A stretch of 64,000 nucleotides of DNA from Halorubrum ruber (GTDB lineage: Archaea; Halobacteriota; Halobacteria; Halobacteriales; Haloferacaceae): positions 1,674,001-1,738,000 of the forward strand of contig NZ_CP073695.1 in assembly GCF_018228765.1 (NCBI RefSeq), read 5' to 3'. Below, piece by piece: positions 57,402 to 64,000 of this stretch (its first letter is position 1; each line of letters starts with the position of its first letter). The position numbers and the translations under genes were made by a program. The notes under the pieces are model-generated. The model was not told where the DNA came from, searched no databases, and saw nothing but the letters and a program-made list of their open reading frames with translations.

Positions 57402-58269
57402 GGTCGTCACCCGTCTTCGGCACGAATAGCGTGCCCGTCGGCTTACCCGCTGCGATCCGCGCTAACACGTCGCGCTCGGCCGACCCCGCGATGATCGCGG
57501 GGATGCCGTTACGGCTCACGTCGTGGGCGCCCTCGACTTTCGTGCGGATCCCGCCGAAGTCGGTCTCGGTGCCGTCGCCGACGATCTCGCGGAGCCGCTC
57601 GTAGCCGTCGTCGACCGCCTCGATCAGCTCCGCGCCGTCCTCGCGCTTCGGATTCCCGGTGTAGACACCGTCGACGTCGGTGAGCGTCACGAGGAGGTCG
57701 GCGTCGAGCCCCATCGCGATCGACGCGGACAACATGTCGTTGTCGCCGATCCGCAGCTCGTCGGTCGCCACCGCGTCGTTCTCGTTGACGACCGGGACGA
57801 CCCCCCACGACAGCAGCGTCTCGACGGTGTTGGTGAAGTTGTCGAAGCGCTCGGGCGCGTCGAGGTCGGTACCGGTCACGAGGATCTGGGCGACGTCCTG
57901 GTCGAACCGCTCGAAGCTCTGCGTGTAATGTCGCATCAACAGGCCCTGGCCGACCGTCGAGAGCGCCTGACTCTCCGCGATCGAGTCGACGCCGTCTCGC
58001 GACTCCGGCCCCTCGTCGAGCCGGCCCGTGCCGGCGCCGACCGCCCCGGAAGAGACCAGCACGACCTCCGTGCCGCGTTCGCGGAGGTCCATCACGTCCG
58101 CGACGAGCTTGTCGAGCTTCACCCGGTCGAGCCGGGAGTCCTCGTCGGTCAGGGAGTTCGTCCCCGCTTTGACAATCACGCGGTCGGCCGCGGCCGCCTC
58201 CCGTCGGGCGGCTTCGACCCGATCGCCGTCGGTCGCGCCGACGCGCTCGACGCCCGCGTCCTCAGGCAT
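57394..58269 (-). CDS. proB: Glutamate 5-kinase
   Basis: A 291-residue amino acid kinase phosphorylating glutamate, the first step of proline synthesis. Motifs: [58 protein letters not shown] and [23 protein letters not shown]. The bacterial C-terminal PUA domain is absent, as in other short archaeal forms. About 25 N-terminal residues before the first strand are poorly conserved, so the start could be later. It overlaps proC by 8 bases. Confidence 0.92.
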   Translation of the reverse strand: MPEDAGVERVGATDGDRVEAARREAAAADRVIVKAGTNSLTDEDSRLDRVKLDKLVADVMDLRERGTEVVLVSSGAVGAGTGRLDEGPESRDGVDSIAESQALSTVGQGLLMRHYTQSFERFDQDVAQILVTGTDLDAPERFDNFTNTVETLLSWGVVPVVNENDAVATDELRIGDNDMLSASIAMGLDADLLVTLTDVDGVYTGNPKREDGAELIEAVDDGYERLREIVGDGTETDFGGIRTKVEGAHDVSRNGIPAIIAGSAERDVLARIAAGKPTGTLFVPKTGDDHE

Positions 58270-59038
58270 CGTCGAATTCCTCGGCGAGCTCGCGGGACCG
58301 GCGCTCCGCGGCCGCGACGGCGTCCTCGACCGCCGCGTCGGCCTCGCTGTCCCACAGCACGTCCATCCCCTCTATCGTCGTGCCGTTCGGCGAGCAGACC
58401 GCGTCGATGAGCTCGTCGACGCTCCGGTCGTCGCGCAACACCGTCTCCGCGGCGCCCTTGAACGTCTGCGCGGCCAGCGTCTCCGCCTGCTCGGGGTCGA
58501 GCCCGCCGTCGATCCCGCCCTGTTTCATCGCGTCGATCAGGTAGAAGGCGAAGGCGGGACCGCTGCCGTTGACCGCGGTCGAGACGTGCATCAGCGACTC
58601 GTCGACCTCGACGAACTCGCCGACCGCGTCGAGCATCGCGCGGACCTCGTCGGTGAGGCCCTCGTTCGTCGCGGCCGCGGCCATGTCGCCCGTTTCCGCC
58701 GCGAGGTTGGGCATGATCCGGACGACCGGCGCGTCCGTGCGCTCGGCGACGAACTCGCGGGGGAGCCCCGCGGCCAGCGTCACGATCTGCTGGTCCGCGC
58801 GGAGGTCGAGGTCGTTGAGGACGGCGGGGGCCACGTCCGGCTTCACCGCAAGGACGACGATGTCGGCGTCGCGCGCTGCCGCCACGTCGTCGGTCGTCTC
58901 GTCGGCAGCGTCTTCGATCGCGGCGAGCGCCTCGGGGTCGAGGTCGATCGCCGTCAGGTGGTACCCCTCCGCGCGGGCGAGTCCCCGGAGCAGGGCCCCT
59001 CCCATGTTACCGCAGCCGATAACGCTCACTCGAGTCAT
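58262..59038 (-). CDS. proC: Pyrroline-5-carboxylate reductase
   Basis: A 258-residue NADPH-dependent enzyme, the last step of proline synthesis. The Rossmann start is [74 protein letters not shown] and [16 protein letters not shown] (the P5CR signature near the C-terminus) are all clear. It is the first gene of proC-proB-proA, with about 88 bases before the next gene upstream. Confidence 0.93.
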   Translation of the reverse strand: MTRVSVIGCGNMGGALLRGLARAEGYHLTAIDLDPEALAAIEDAADETTDDVAAARDADIVVLAVKPDVAPAVLNDLDLRADQQIVTLAAGLPREFVAERTDAPVVRIMPNLAAETGDMAAAATNEGLTDEVRAMLDAVGEFVEVDESLMHVSTAVNGSGPAFAFYLIDAMKQGGIDGGLDPEQAETLAAQTFKGAAETVLRDDRSVDELIDAVCSPNGTTIEGMDVLWDSEADAAVEDAVAAAERRSRELAEEFDDA

Positions 59039-59126
59039 TTGCCTCTACGGAGTCGACGGGCGGACATACCAACTGCGGTTTTCGCAAGTTTCCGTGAGAA
59101 GCCGACGATCCGGCGTTCGGGGCGGT

Positions 59127-60158
59127 CTACACCAGATCCGCGTACAACGAGCGGTACCGACCGGCGATCGCGTCGAGCGAGAACTCCCGACTGCGTTCGG
59201 CGGCGATCGCGCCGAGTTCCGCCCGCCGCGCGGGGTCGCGGAGCTCGTCGATCGCGTCGACGAACCCCTCGACGTTGTCGCCGCGTGCGTCGTCGGCCCC
59301 GCCCGGCGTTCTCTCCCCGTCGCCCTCGCTACCCACCTTCAGGCACTCCTCGCCGTCTTCCAGCCACGAGAACGTCTCGATGTCGCGCACGACGAGGGGT
59401 TTCCCGGCCGCCATCGCCTCCAAGAGCGCGATCCCCTCGTTCTCCTCGTGGGTCGGGAAACAGAAGACGTCGCCCGCGGCGTACGCGCCGCGGATGTCGT
59501 CGACGAACCCCGTGAACGTGCAGTTCGACGGCGCCTCGTCGATGAGTCGCTTCGTCTCGCGACCCTTCAGGGAACGGTCGATGTGGCCGAACCACGCGAA
59601 GTCGACGTCGGGGGTGCGGTGGGCCGTCTCGACGAACGTCTCCAACCCCTTCCGCTTGATGACGTGGCCGACCATGAACACTGTCGGCGGGTCCAGATCG
59701 TAACGCTCGCGGTACTCGCCTTCCAGCGATTCGAATCCGTCGAGCTTCCCGCGGTCGACGCCGTTCGAGATCACCGTGGTCGGCGCGTCGGTGTACCCCT
59801 CGATCACGTCGCGGTTGTACTCGGAGGGGCAGACGAGCCGGTCGGCGAGCCCGTAGGCGCGCCGGAGGTACGGCCTGAGCGGCCGCGCGAGCGCGTTCGT
59901 GAACCGGAAGCTGTCGCCGAAGTCCTCGGCGGTGACGTGGGTGTGCGCGACGACGGGTATTCCGGCCTTCCGGGCGCGGCGCGCGTACCAGACCGAGCGC
60001 GGCCCCATCAGGTTGAGGTGAAGCACGTCGGCGTCCAGCGTCGGCTCGGTGGTGTACTCGATGCCGGCCCGGTCGAACATCTTTCGCTGGTGGTCGACCG
60101 AGGCCGCCATCCCGCCGGTGACGTGCTCCTCGAACTCGAAGTAGTGGCTGACCTTCAT
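59127..60158 (-). CDS. GT4-family glycosyltransferase
   Basis: A 343-residue GT-B enzyme transferring a sugar from a nucleotide donor. HHxE-type motifs are absent. ISNGVDRGKL is the standard GT4 donor-site lead, FMVGHVIKRKGLETFVETAHR the next strand, and ENEGIALLEAMAAGKPLV the E-x7-E donor motif. The N-terminal half has GGMAASVDHQRKMF. It follows the alkaline-phosphatase-like gene on the same strand (46 bases), so the two are probably co-transcribed. A role in glycolipid or S-layer/glycoprotein glycan synthesis is inferred. Confidence 0.85.
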   Translation of the reverse strand: MKVSHYFEFEEHVTGGMAASVDHQRKMFDRAGIEYTTEPTLDADVLHLNLMGPRSVWYARRARKAGIPVVAHTHVTAEDFGDSFRFTNALARPLRPYLRRAYGLADRLVCPSEYNRDVIEGYTDAPTTVISNGVDRGKLDGFESLEGEYRERYDLDPPTVFMVGHVIKRKGLETFVETAHRTPDVDFAWFGHIDRSLKGRETKRLIDEAPSNCTFTGFVDDIRGAYAAGDVFCFPTHEENEGIALLEAMAAGKPLVVRDIETFSWLEDGEECLKVGSEGDGERTPGGADDARGDNVEGFVDAIDELRDPARRAELGAIAAERSREFSLDAIAGRYRSLYADLV

Positions 60159-60204
60159 CGGCGGAGGGGCGCGCTCGCCGGCGCCGCGGCCGCGGGTCGA
60201 ACGC

Positions 60205-61074
60205 CTACTCGACTTCCAGCCACGGGACCTCCATCAGCGCGGGGATGTACGTCTCGATGTGGTGTTCCCAGACGCCCTCCTCGCCGAACGCCTCGCCGTG
60301 GTCGGCGGTGACGACCACGTCGCCGTCGAGCTCCTCGACCAGCTCCGAGACGCTCTCTAAGGCGATCCGGAGGTTCTCCTCGTACATCGACAGCGCGGTC
60401 ACGCGCGTCCCGTCCTTCACGAGGTCCTTCGGATCGAGTTCGAGCCACAGGCCGGCCTTCTGGGCGAACTCGCTGTCGTCGAGCCGGCTCTCGATCTTCG
60501 GCCGGACCGAGTCGCTGAGCGAGGAGAGCAGGCCGCCGTCGTCGTCGCTTCCCCCCTCGGCCTCCTCCTCTTCCTCCTGTTGTTTGATCCCCTTCTGGAT
60601 CTGCTTGAGCTTCTGCCCTTTTCCGCGGGAGAGGTATGGCGCGTGCGGCTGCATGTAGTGGAGGACGGTGCGGTCGGCGCGCTCGACCGCGTCCTGATTG
60701 CGGTGGAACGCGTCCGCGAGCCCCTCCGGCGGGACGGTGCCGAGGTCGTCGTCCCAGTCGGTCTTCCACACGTCGTGGATGTCGCTGATGTGCTCGGAGG
60801 CGGTCCACTCGTAGTCGCAGCTGGCGCCCCACTTCAGCTCGTTCAGCGGGATCCCCAGGTCGTTGATGAACGGGTTCCCGGAGAAGTACGCGATGTCGTG
60901 GTCGCCGGTGAACGTACGGTAGGCCCACTCCGGCGTCGACGAGCCGATGCTCTTCCGCTTCTCGAGCGTCCCGTCGAGGTACTCGTCGTACACGTCCGCG
61001 AACACGTCGTACCGGCACGCGTCGAGCACCAGGCAGTAGTCCCAGTCCGACTCGAGGAACCGCTGATCTTCCAT
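60205..61074 (-). CDS. Alkaline-phosphatase-superfamily protein (sulfatase/phosphotransferase-like)
   Basis: A 289-residue protein with the superfamily fold: LVLDACRYDVF near the N-terminus (metal and nucleophile region), STPEWAYRTFTG, HYMQPHAPYL, and VVVTADHGEAFGEEGVWEHHIE for the second metal site. A charged, disordered insert (EEEEEAEGGSDDDGG) lies at residues about 170-185. It may act on a sulfate or phosphate ester, or as a phosphoethanolamine-type transferase on glycans. It is upstream of the GT4 gene and divergent from the flippase-like gene. Confidence 0.75.
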   Translation of the reverse strand: MEDQRFLESDWDYCLVLDACRYDVFADVYDEYLDGTLEKRKSIGSSTPEWAYRTFTGDHDIAYFSGNPFINDLGIPLNELKWGASCDYEWTASEHISDIHDVWKTDWDDDLGTVPPEGLADAFHRNQDAVERADRTVLHYMQPHAPYLSRGKGQKLKQIQKGIKQQEEEEEAEGGSDDDGGLLSSLSDSVRPKIESRLDDSEFAQKAGLWLELDPKDLVKDGTRVTALSMYEENLRIALESVSELVEELDGDVVVTADHGEAFGEEGVWEHHIETYIPALMEVPWLEVE

Positions 61075-61222
61075 TAGGTGGGCCGTCGGCCCGCCGGTAC
61101 GTATGTATTCTCATTCTCGGTCCGGAAGCGAGCCCCGACGGCGGAACCGCGACGCGGGAAGGCCTGTCGCCCCGACGAGCGCGAAGCAGACGTTTCAAGT
61201 TCGCTACGGCGCCACCTGTTCT

Positions 61223-62236
61223 ATGGAAGGCCCACAACGGCGCGCGCTGATCCTCGGGTCGGCCGGCGCCGTCCTCCTCTTCGCGGTGCTGTTCGTCGCC
61301 GTCGGGGTCGACCGCGTCGTCGACGCGCTCGCCGCCGCGGACCCGGCCCTCGTCGCCGTGACCGCCGTCCTCGGGCTCTGTTGGCTCGCGGCGTGGAGCC
61401 TCATGCTCCGCACCGTGCTGGGCGCGCTCGACGTGGAGCTGTCGGTCCGGACCGCCTTTTTGGTCTACAGCGGCGCCGCCTTCGCGAACAACGTCACCCC
61501 GTTCGGGCAGGCGGGCGGCGAGCCGGTCGCCGCGGCGCTCATCTCGAAGGTCGGCGAGGCCAGATACGAGACTGGCCTCGTCGGCATCGCGAGCGTCGAC
61601 GTGCTCAACGTCGTCCCCTCGGTGTCGCTCGTCTTCCTCGGCGTGGGGTCGTACGCGGCCACCACCGCGGTCGGCGACCGCGTCGGCTTCGCCGTCGCGA
61701 GCGCGGTCGCGCTGATCGCCGCCATCGTCTCGGCGATCGCGTTCGTCTGGCGCTACCGCGTTGCGGTCGTCGACCGCGTCCCGGGCGCGGTCGGGCCGTT
61801 CCTCGGCCGGTTCGACCGGTTCGACGCGGAGACGATCGAGGCCGGCCTCGCGGACCGCTTGGGGAACTTCTTCGCCGACATCGAGCGCGTCGGCACCGAC
61901 CGCCCGCGGCTCCTCGGGATCGTCGCGCTCTCGCTCCTCGGCTGGCTCTTCCAGGCCGCCGCGCTCACGGCCGCCTTCGCCGCTGTCGGCCACCCGATCT
62001 CGCCGCTGATCCCGGTCTTCGTCGTCCCGCTGTCGTACGTCGCGGGCGCGACGCCGCTCCCCGGCGGCCTCGGCGGCATCGAGGCCGCGCTCGTCGGCCT
62101 GCTCGTCCCCACGACCGGGGTCGCCGCGTCCGCGATCACCGCCGCAGTCTTAGTCTTCCGCGGCGCGGTCTACTGGCTCCCGATGGTGATCGGCGGCGCG
62201 TCGGCCTCCGCGCTGGGCGTGAAGGCGTTCGAGTAG
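61223..62236 (+). CDS. Flippase-like membrane protein of the UPF0104/LPG-synthase transmembrane family
   Basis: A 337-residue polytopic protein of the lysylphosphatidylglycerol-synthase TM domain family (often annotated flippase-like or AglD-type). AFLVYSGAAFANNVTPFGQAGGEPVAAALISK is the conserved membrane motif (NNxxPxxxGGE), followed by GIASVDVLNVVPS and the last pair of helices with GATPLPGGLGGIEAALVGLLV. Its N-terminus at ATG 61223 starts with a hydrophobic helix. It is divergent from the alkaline-phosphatase-like gene; together with the GT4 it fits a surface-glycan pathway. Confidence 0.82.
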   Translation: MEGPQRRALILGSAGAVLLFAVLFVAVGVDRVVDALAAADPALVAVTAVLGLCWLAAWSLMLRTVLGALDVELSVRTAFLVYSGAAFANNVTPFGQAGGEPVAAALISKVGEARYETGLVGIASVDVLNVVPSVSLVFLGVGSYAATTAVGDRVGFAVASAVALIAAIVSAIAFVWRYRVAVVDRVPGAVGPFLGRFDRFDAETIEAGLADRLGNFFADIERVGTDRPRLLGIVALSLLGWLFQAAALTAAFAAVGHPISPLIPVFVVPLSYVAGATPLPGGLGGIEAALVGLLVPTTGVAASAITAAVLVFRGAVYWLPMVIGGASASALGVKAFE

Positions 62237-62358
62237 GGCGGCTCCGTCGGAACCCCTCTCATGTAGACACGTTCTCGTTTAAATTGGCTGGCCGTTCGAC
62301 GATGGTTCTCGATCGAGTGCGGGAGTGAGTATCGCAGATCGGCGGCCGCGATGTAGTA

Positions 62359-62746
62359 TATAAACAGCCGTGAGCGACGGCGACGAATGCTTATAAAAGG
62401 GGTGCGGTGGCGCGCCTGCGAGCGGCCGGAGCGAAGGCGGAGGCCGCGAGCCAGCCCGCGAGGGACGCCGCGAGCGGAGCGAGCGGCGAGGCTGGGGAGG
62501 CGTGAGGTGCGGTCGCTGTGTGGGGCGGGACTCAAAGGGGCAGCCGTGAGGGCGTCGTAGGCGACGTAAGCACCGCAGGGAGCGAACGGAGTGAGCGACC
62601 GAGGAGCGTGGTTCGAGAGAGCAAAGCTCTCTCGTCATCACGAAAGGCGCTTCGCGCCTTTCGAACGACAGCGAGCGTACGACGCCCTCACGGCTGGGGC
62701 TTTGGAGACACTCGCCGCGGTGGCGTCAGTCACTTATAAACAGCCG
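62359..62746 (+). repeat. Composite structured repeat element, possible MITE-like insertion or ncRNA locus
   Basis: The word TATAAACAGCCG occurs at 62359-62370 and again at 62735-62746, framing the element. Inside, CAGCCGTGAGGGCGTCGTA (62541-62559) is a perfect 19-bp inverted match to 62678-62696. Between the arms are two perfect hairpins, CGAGAGAGC-AAA-GCTCTCTCG (62614-62634) and CGAAAGGCGC-TTC-GCGCCTTTCG (62641-62663). A TATA-like TTATAAAA (62391-62398) could start transcription into it. Similar GC-rich structured repeats are, from memory, common in Halorubrum-type genomes. Confidence 0.7.
62541..62696 (+). ncRNA. Candidate structured RNA: 19-bp closing stem with two perfect internal hairpins
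   Basis: The 156-base segment closed by the 19-bp inverted repeat would fold as a stable multibranch RNA, with hairpins of 9 and 10 bp and triloops AAA and TTC. A candidate promoter lies 140-150 bases upstream. Expression is not shown by sequence; it may be only a DNA-level element. Confidence 0.35.
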
Positions 62747-62929
62747 ACAGCAACACCGCACTCTGGTTTATAAATGACCTCACTCACGACGTACTACACC
62801 CACTCCCGCTATCGCTCACCGCCGCCTCCGTACTGAGCGATTCAAAGCGAAAAATCGGCGACTGCTGAGGATTTAAATAATGTCCGGAGAGCGGGAGCGT
62901 CCGAGCGGGGCGAGGAGTCAGCCGTCGAG

Positions 62930-63394
62930 TCACCGCACCGAGCGCCGACGCAGTCCCGCCCCCAGCGCGAACGCCGCGCTCCCGAGCGTGAGCGCGACCA
63001 GGAGGGCGACGACCGGCCCGATCCGAATTCCGGTCAGCAGTTCGGCGCGCGGACTCAGCGCGACGATCGACGGACGCGGGACCGCGTAGCCGCCGGCGTC
63101 GAGCGTATCGCCGCGAACGACCGCCGCGAGCGGCGGGACCACGTAGATCCAGATCGTCGCGAGGAACGTCGCTCCCCACCCCGCGACGAGGCCGCCGCGG
63201 TGCCGACCGGCGTACCCGGCGCCCGCGAGGCCGACCGCGACGAGGCCGGCCCAGATCGGGTACCGCCCGGCGGTCCGCATCGGCTCCCACGGGAGGGCGA
63301 CGAGGAGCGACGCGGCGACGAACGCGGCCGCGGCCGCGCCGAGCGCACGTTTCGGGGACCGGCCGGTTCCGAGGAGGAGGGCTCGCGAGACCAT
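62930..63394 (-). CDS. Small polytopic membrane protein, unknown function
   Basis: A 154-residue protein with four predicted helices (ALGAAAAAFVAASLLVALPW, IWAGLVAVGLAGAGYAG, GWGATFLATIWIYVVPPLAAVV, RIGPVVALLVALTLGSAAFALGAGL). The ATG at 63394 was chosen over the start at 63418 because the extra residues are only Arg/Val/Pro. No family was recognised. The next gene upstream on the same strand ends 78 bases away. Confidence 0.65.
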   Translation of the reverse strand: MVSRALLLGTGRSPKRALGAAAAAFVAASLLVALPWEPMRTAGRYPIWAGLVAVGLAGAGYAGRHRGGLVAGWGATFLATIWIYVVPPLAAVVRGDTLDAGGYAVPRPSIVALSPRAELLTGIRIGPVVALLVALTLGSAAFALGAGLRRRSVR

Positions 63395-63472
63395 GGGGAC
63401 GCGTCGACGGGAGCGCACAAAAACGACGGGGACCGCTCGCTCGGGGGCGACCCCGCCCGCGATGGCCTCCTC

Positions 63473-64000
63473 TTAGAAGAACAGCCACAACACGAGCAGC
63501 ACGTACAGCGTCACCAGCGAGATGAGCGTCAGCCGGATGAGGATGTTGACGCTGAACACCAGCCCGTTGTAGTCGTTCTTCAGGAGCTTCACCGGCTCCG
63601 TCCGCCGGCTCTCGAACCCGACCGTCGCGGGCGCCACGTCGTCGACGGCGCGGTCGACCGCGCGCTCGATGGCGTCGGTGTCGGATTCCCGCATGTTCGC
63701 CAGTTCGTGGATCGACGCGTGGGTGTCCGTCGAGAAGGGGATCACCGCGTCGAACTCCTCGCGGTACGCGTCCGCGGTCGCCCGCACGTCCGGGGTGAGC
63801 CCGTTCGTGTCGACGCCGATCCAGAGCACCTCCTGGTCGCCGACGGACTCGACCATCGCCAGCGCGTCTTGGCCGGTCCGCGTCACAGAGAAGCCGGCGG
63901 CGTAGTCGTCCGCGAGCTCGGTGTCGGCGAGCCGATCGCGGAATTCGTCGAACGCGCGCTTCAGGCGGTCCGCCTCGGCGGAGCCGTACTGGATCTCGAC
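63473..64000 (-). CDS. DUF2070-like membrane protein, C-terminal part only
   Basis: The frame is open from the window edge (64000) to the stop at 63473, so this is the C-terminal 175 residues of a longer protein. A soluble alpha/beta part (VLWIGVDTNGLTPDVRATADAY, VIPFSTDTHASIHELANMRES) is followed by two C-terminal helices (FSVNILIRLTLISLVTLYVLLVLWLFF). The TDTH segment and terminal helices resemble the archaeal DUF2070 family, whose function is unknown. The N-terminus lies beyond the window. Confidence 0.65.
   Translation of the reverse strand, partial: VEIQYGSAEADRLKRAFDEFRDRLADTELADDYAAGFSVTRTGQDALAMVESVGDQEVLWIGVDTNGLTPDVRATADAYREEFDAVIPFSTDTHASIHELANMRESDTDAIERAVDRAVDDVAPATVGFESRRTEPVKLLKNDYNGLVFSVNILIRLTLISLVTLYVLLVLWLFF

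Larger units (their letters stand above)
62237..62929. other. Non-coding stretch with a structured repeat element and several TATA-like words
   Basis: 693 bases without a convincing gene. TATA-like words occur at 62357-62364, 62391-62398, 62735-62740, 62766-62772 and 62873-62880. The middle part (62359-62746) is a composite element described separately. No reading frame here shows halophile codon bias. Confidence 0.6.

Noticed and set aside
62880..63089. Plus-strand frame after a TATA-like word
   Set aside because: Lies mostly antisense to the membrane protein gene and encodes a Ser/Arg/Pro-rich sequence with no domain.

Overview
The window is chromosomal DNA from a halophilic archaeon of the class Halobacteria, most like Halorubrum and relatives. 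The evidence is the very high GC content with G/C at most third codon positions, strongly acidic proteins, TATA boxes 22-32 bases upstream of leaderless starts, Tat-type lipoproteins (twin arginine plus lipobox), and archaeal information-processing genes: RNase P Pop5/Rpp30-type subunits, proteasome alpha, L39e, L31e, aIF6, LX/L18a, prefoldin alpha, FtsY, TFS and the beta-CASP nuclease aCPSF1/FttA. No CRISPR array, rRNA operon or intact insertion sequence was seen; one tRNA-Arg(CCU) is present.

Layout. 1-7.1 kb: the end of gyrA (frameshifted), two Tat lipoproteins, an acyl-CoA synthetase, a peroxiredoxin, tatA and the tRNA. 7.1-19.1 kb: a DUF1405-like membrane protein, then a type IV pilus-like operon (giant ATPase PilB, membrane platform PilC, five small proteins with prepilin-type N-termini), faced by a convergent, frameshifted sixth pilin-like surface protein. 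19.3-27.7 kb: AlaX editing protein, TFS, methylglyoxal synthase, a HyuA/HyuB pair (HyuB frameshifted, with a possible upstream leader peptide), and two divergent HTH regulators beside a conserved unknown. 27.8-40.6 kb: aCPSF1, a frameshifted short-chain dehydrogenase, the rnp3-methyltransferase-rnp2-psmA operon, DUF357, an M20 peptidase, and a translation/targeting cluster (L39e-L31e-aIF6 ... LX-pfdA-ftsY) split by an ABC-2 exporter pair. 41-47 kb: a BMP-type nucleoside-like ABC importer (lipoprotein, double ATPase, two permeases) with a TrmB regulator. 47.3-52.8 kb: a tyrosine recombinase and its RHH-like partner, a HisG-like protein, a coiled-coil protein and a metallo-beta-lactamase-fold hydrolase. 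53-64 kb: an APC permease between two TrkA/RCK proteins, the proline operon proC-proB-proA, a glycosyltransferase, an alkaline-phosphatase-like protein and a flippase-like membrane protein, a 0.7 kb non-coding stretch with a strongly structured repeat element, and two membrane-protein genes, the last running off the window.

Two things stand out. First, four genes are broken by single-base losses. Three of these are at G/C tracts where the conserved frame needs six bases and only five are present; one lies in gyrA, an essential gene. Base-calling error is the simplest explanation, but real tract variation should be tested. Second, the accessory material (pilus-like cluster, structured element at 62.36-62.75 kb, palindromes next to the recombinase, tandem repeat upstream of alaX) holds structure that the genes alone do not explain. 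All functions are inferred from reading the sequence; no database search was run.
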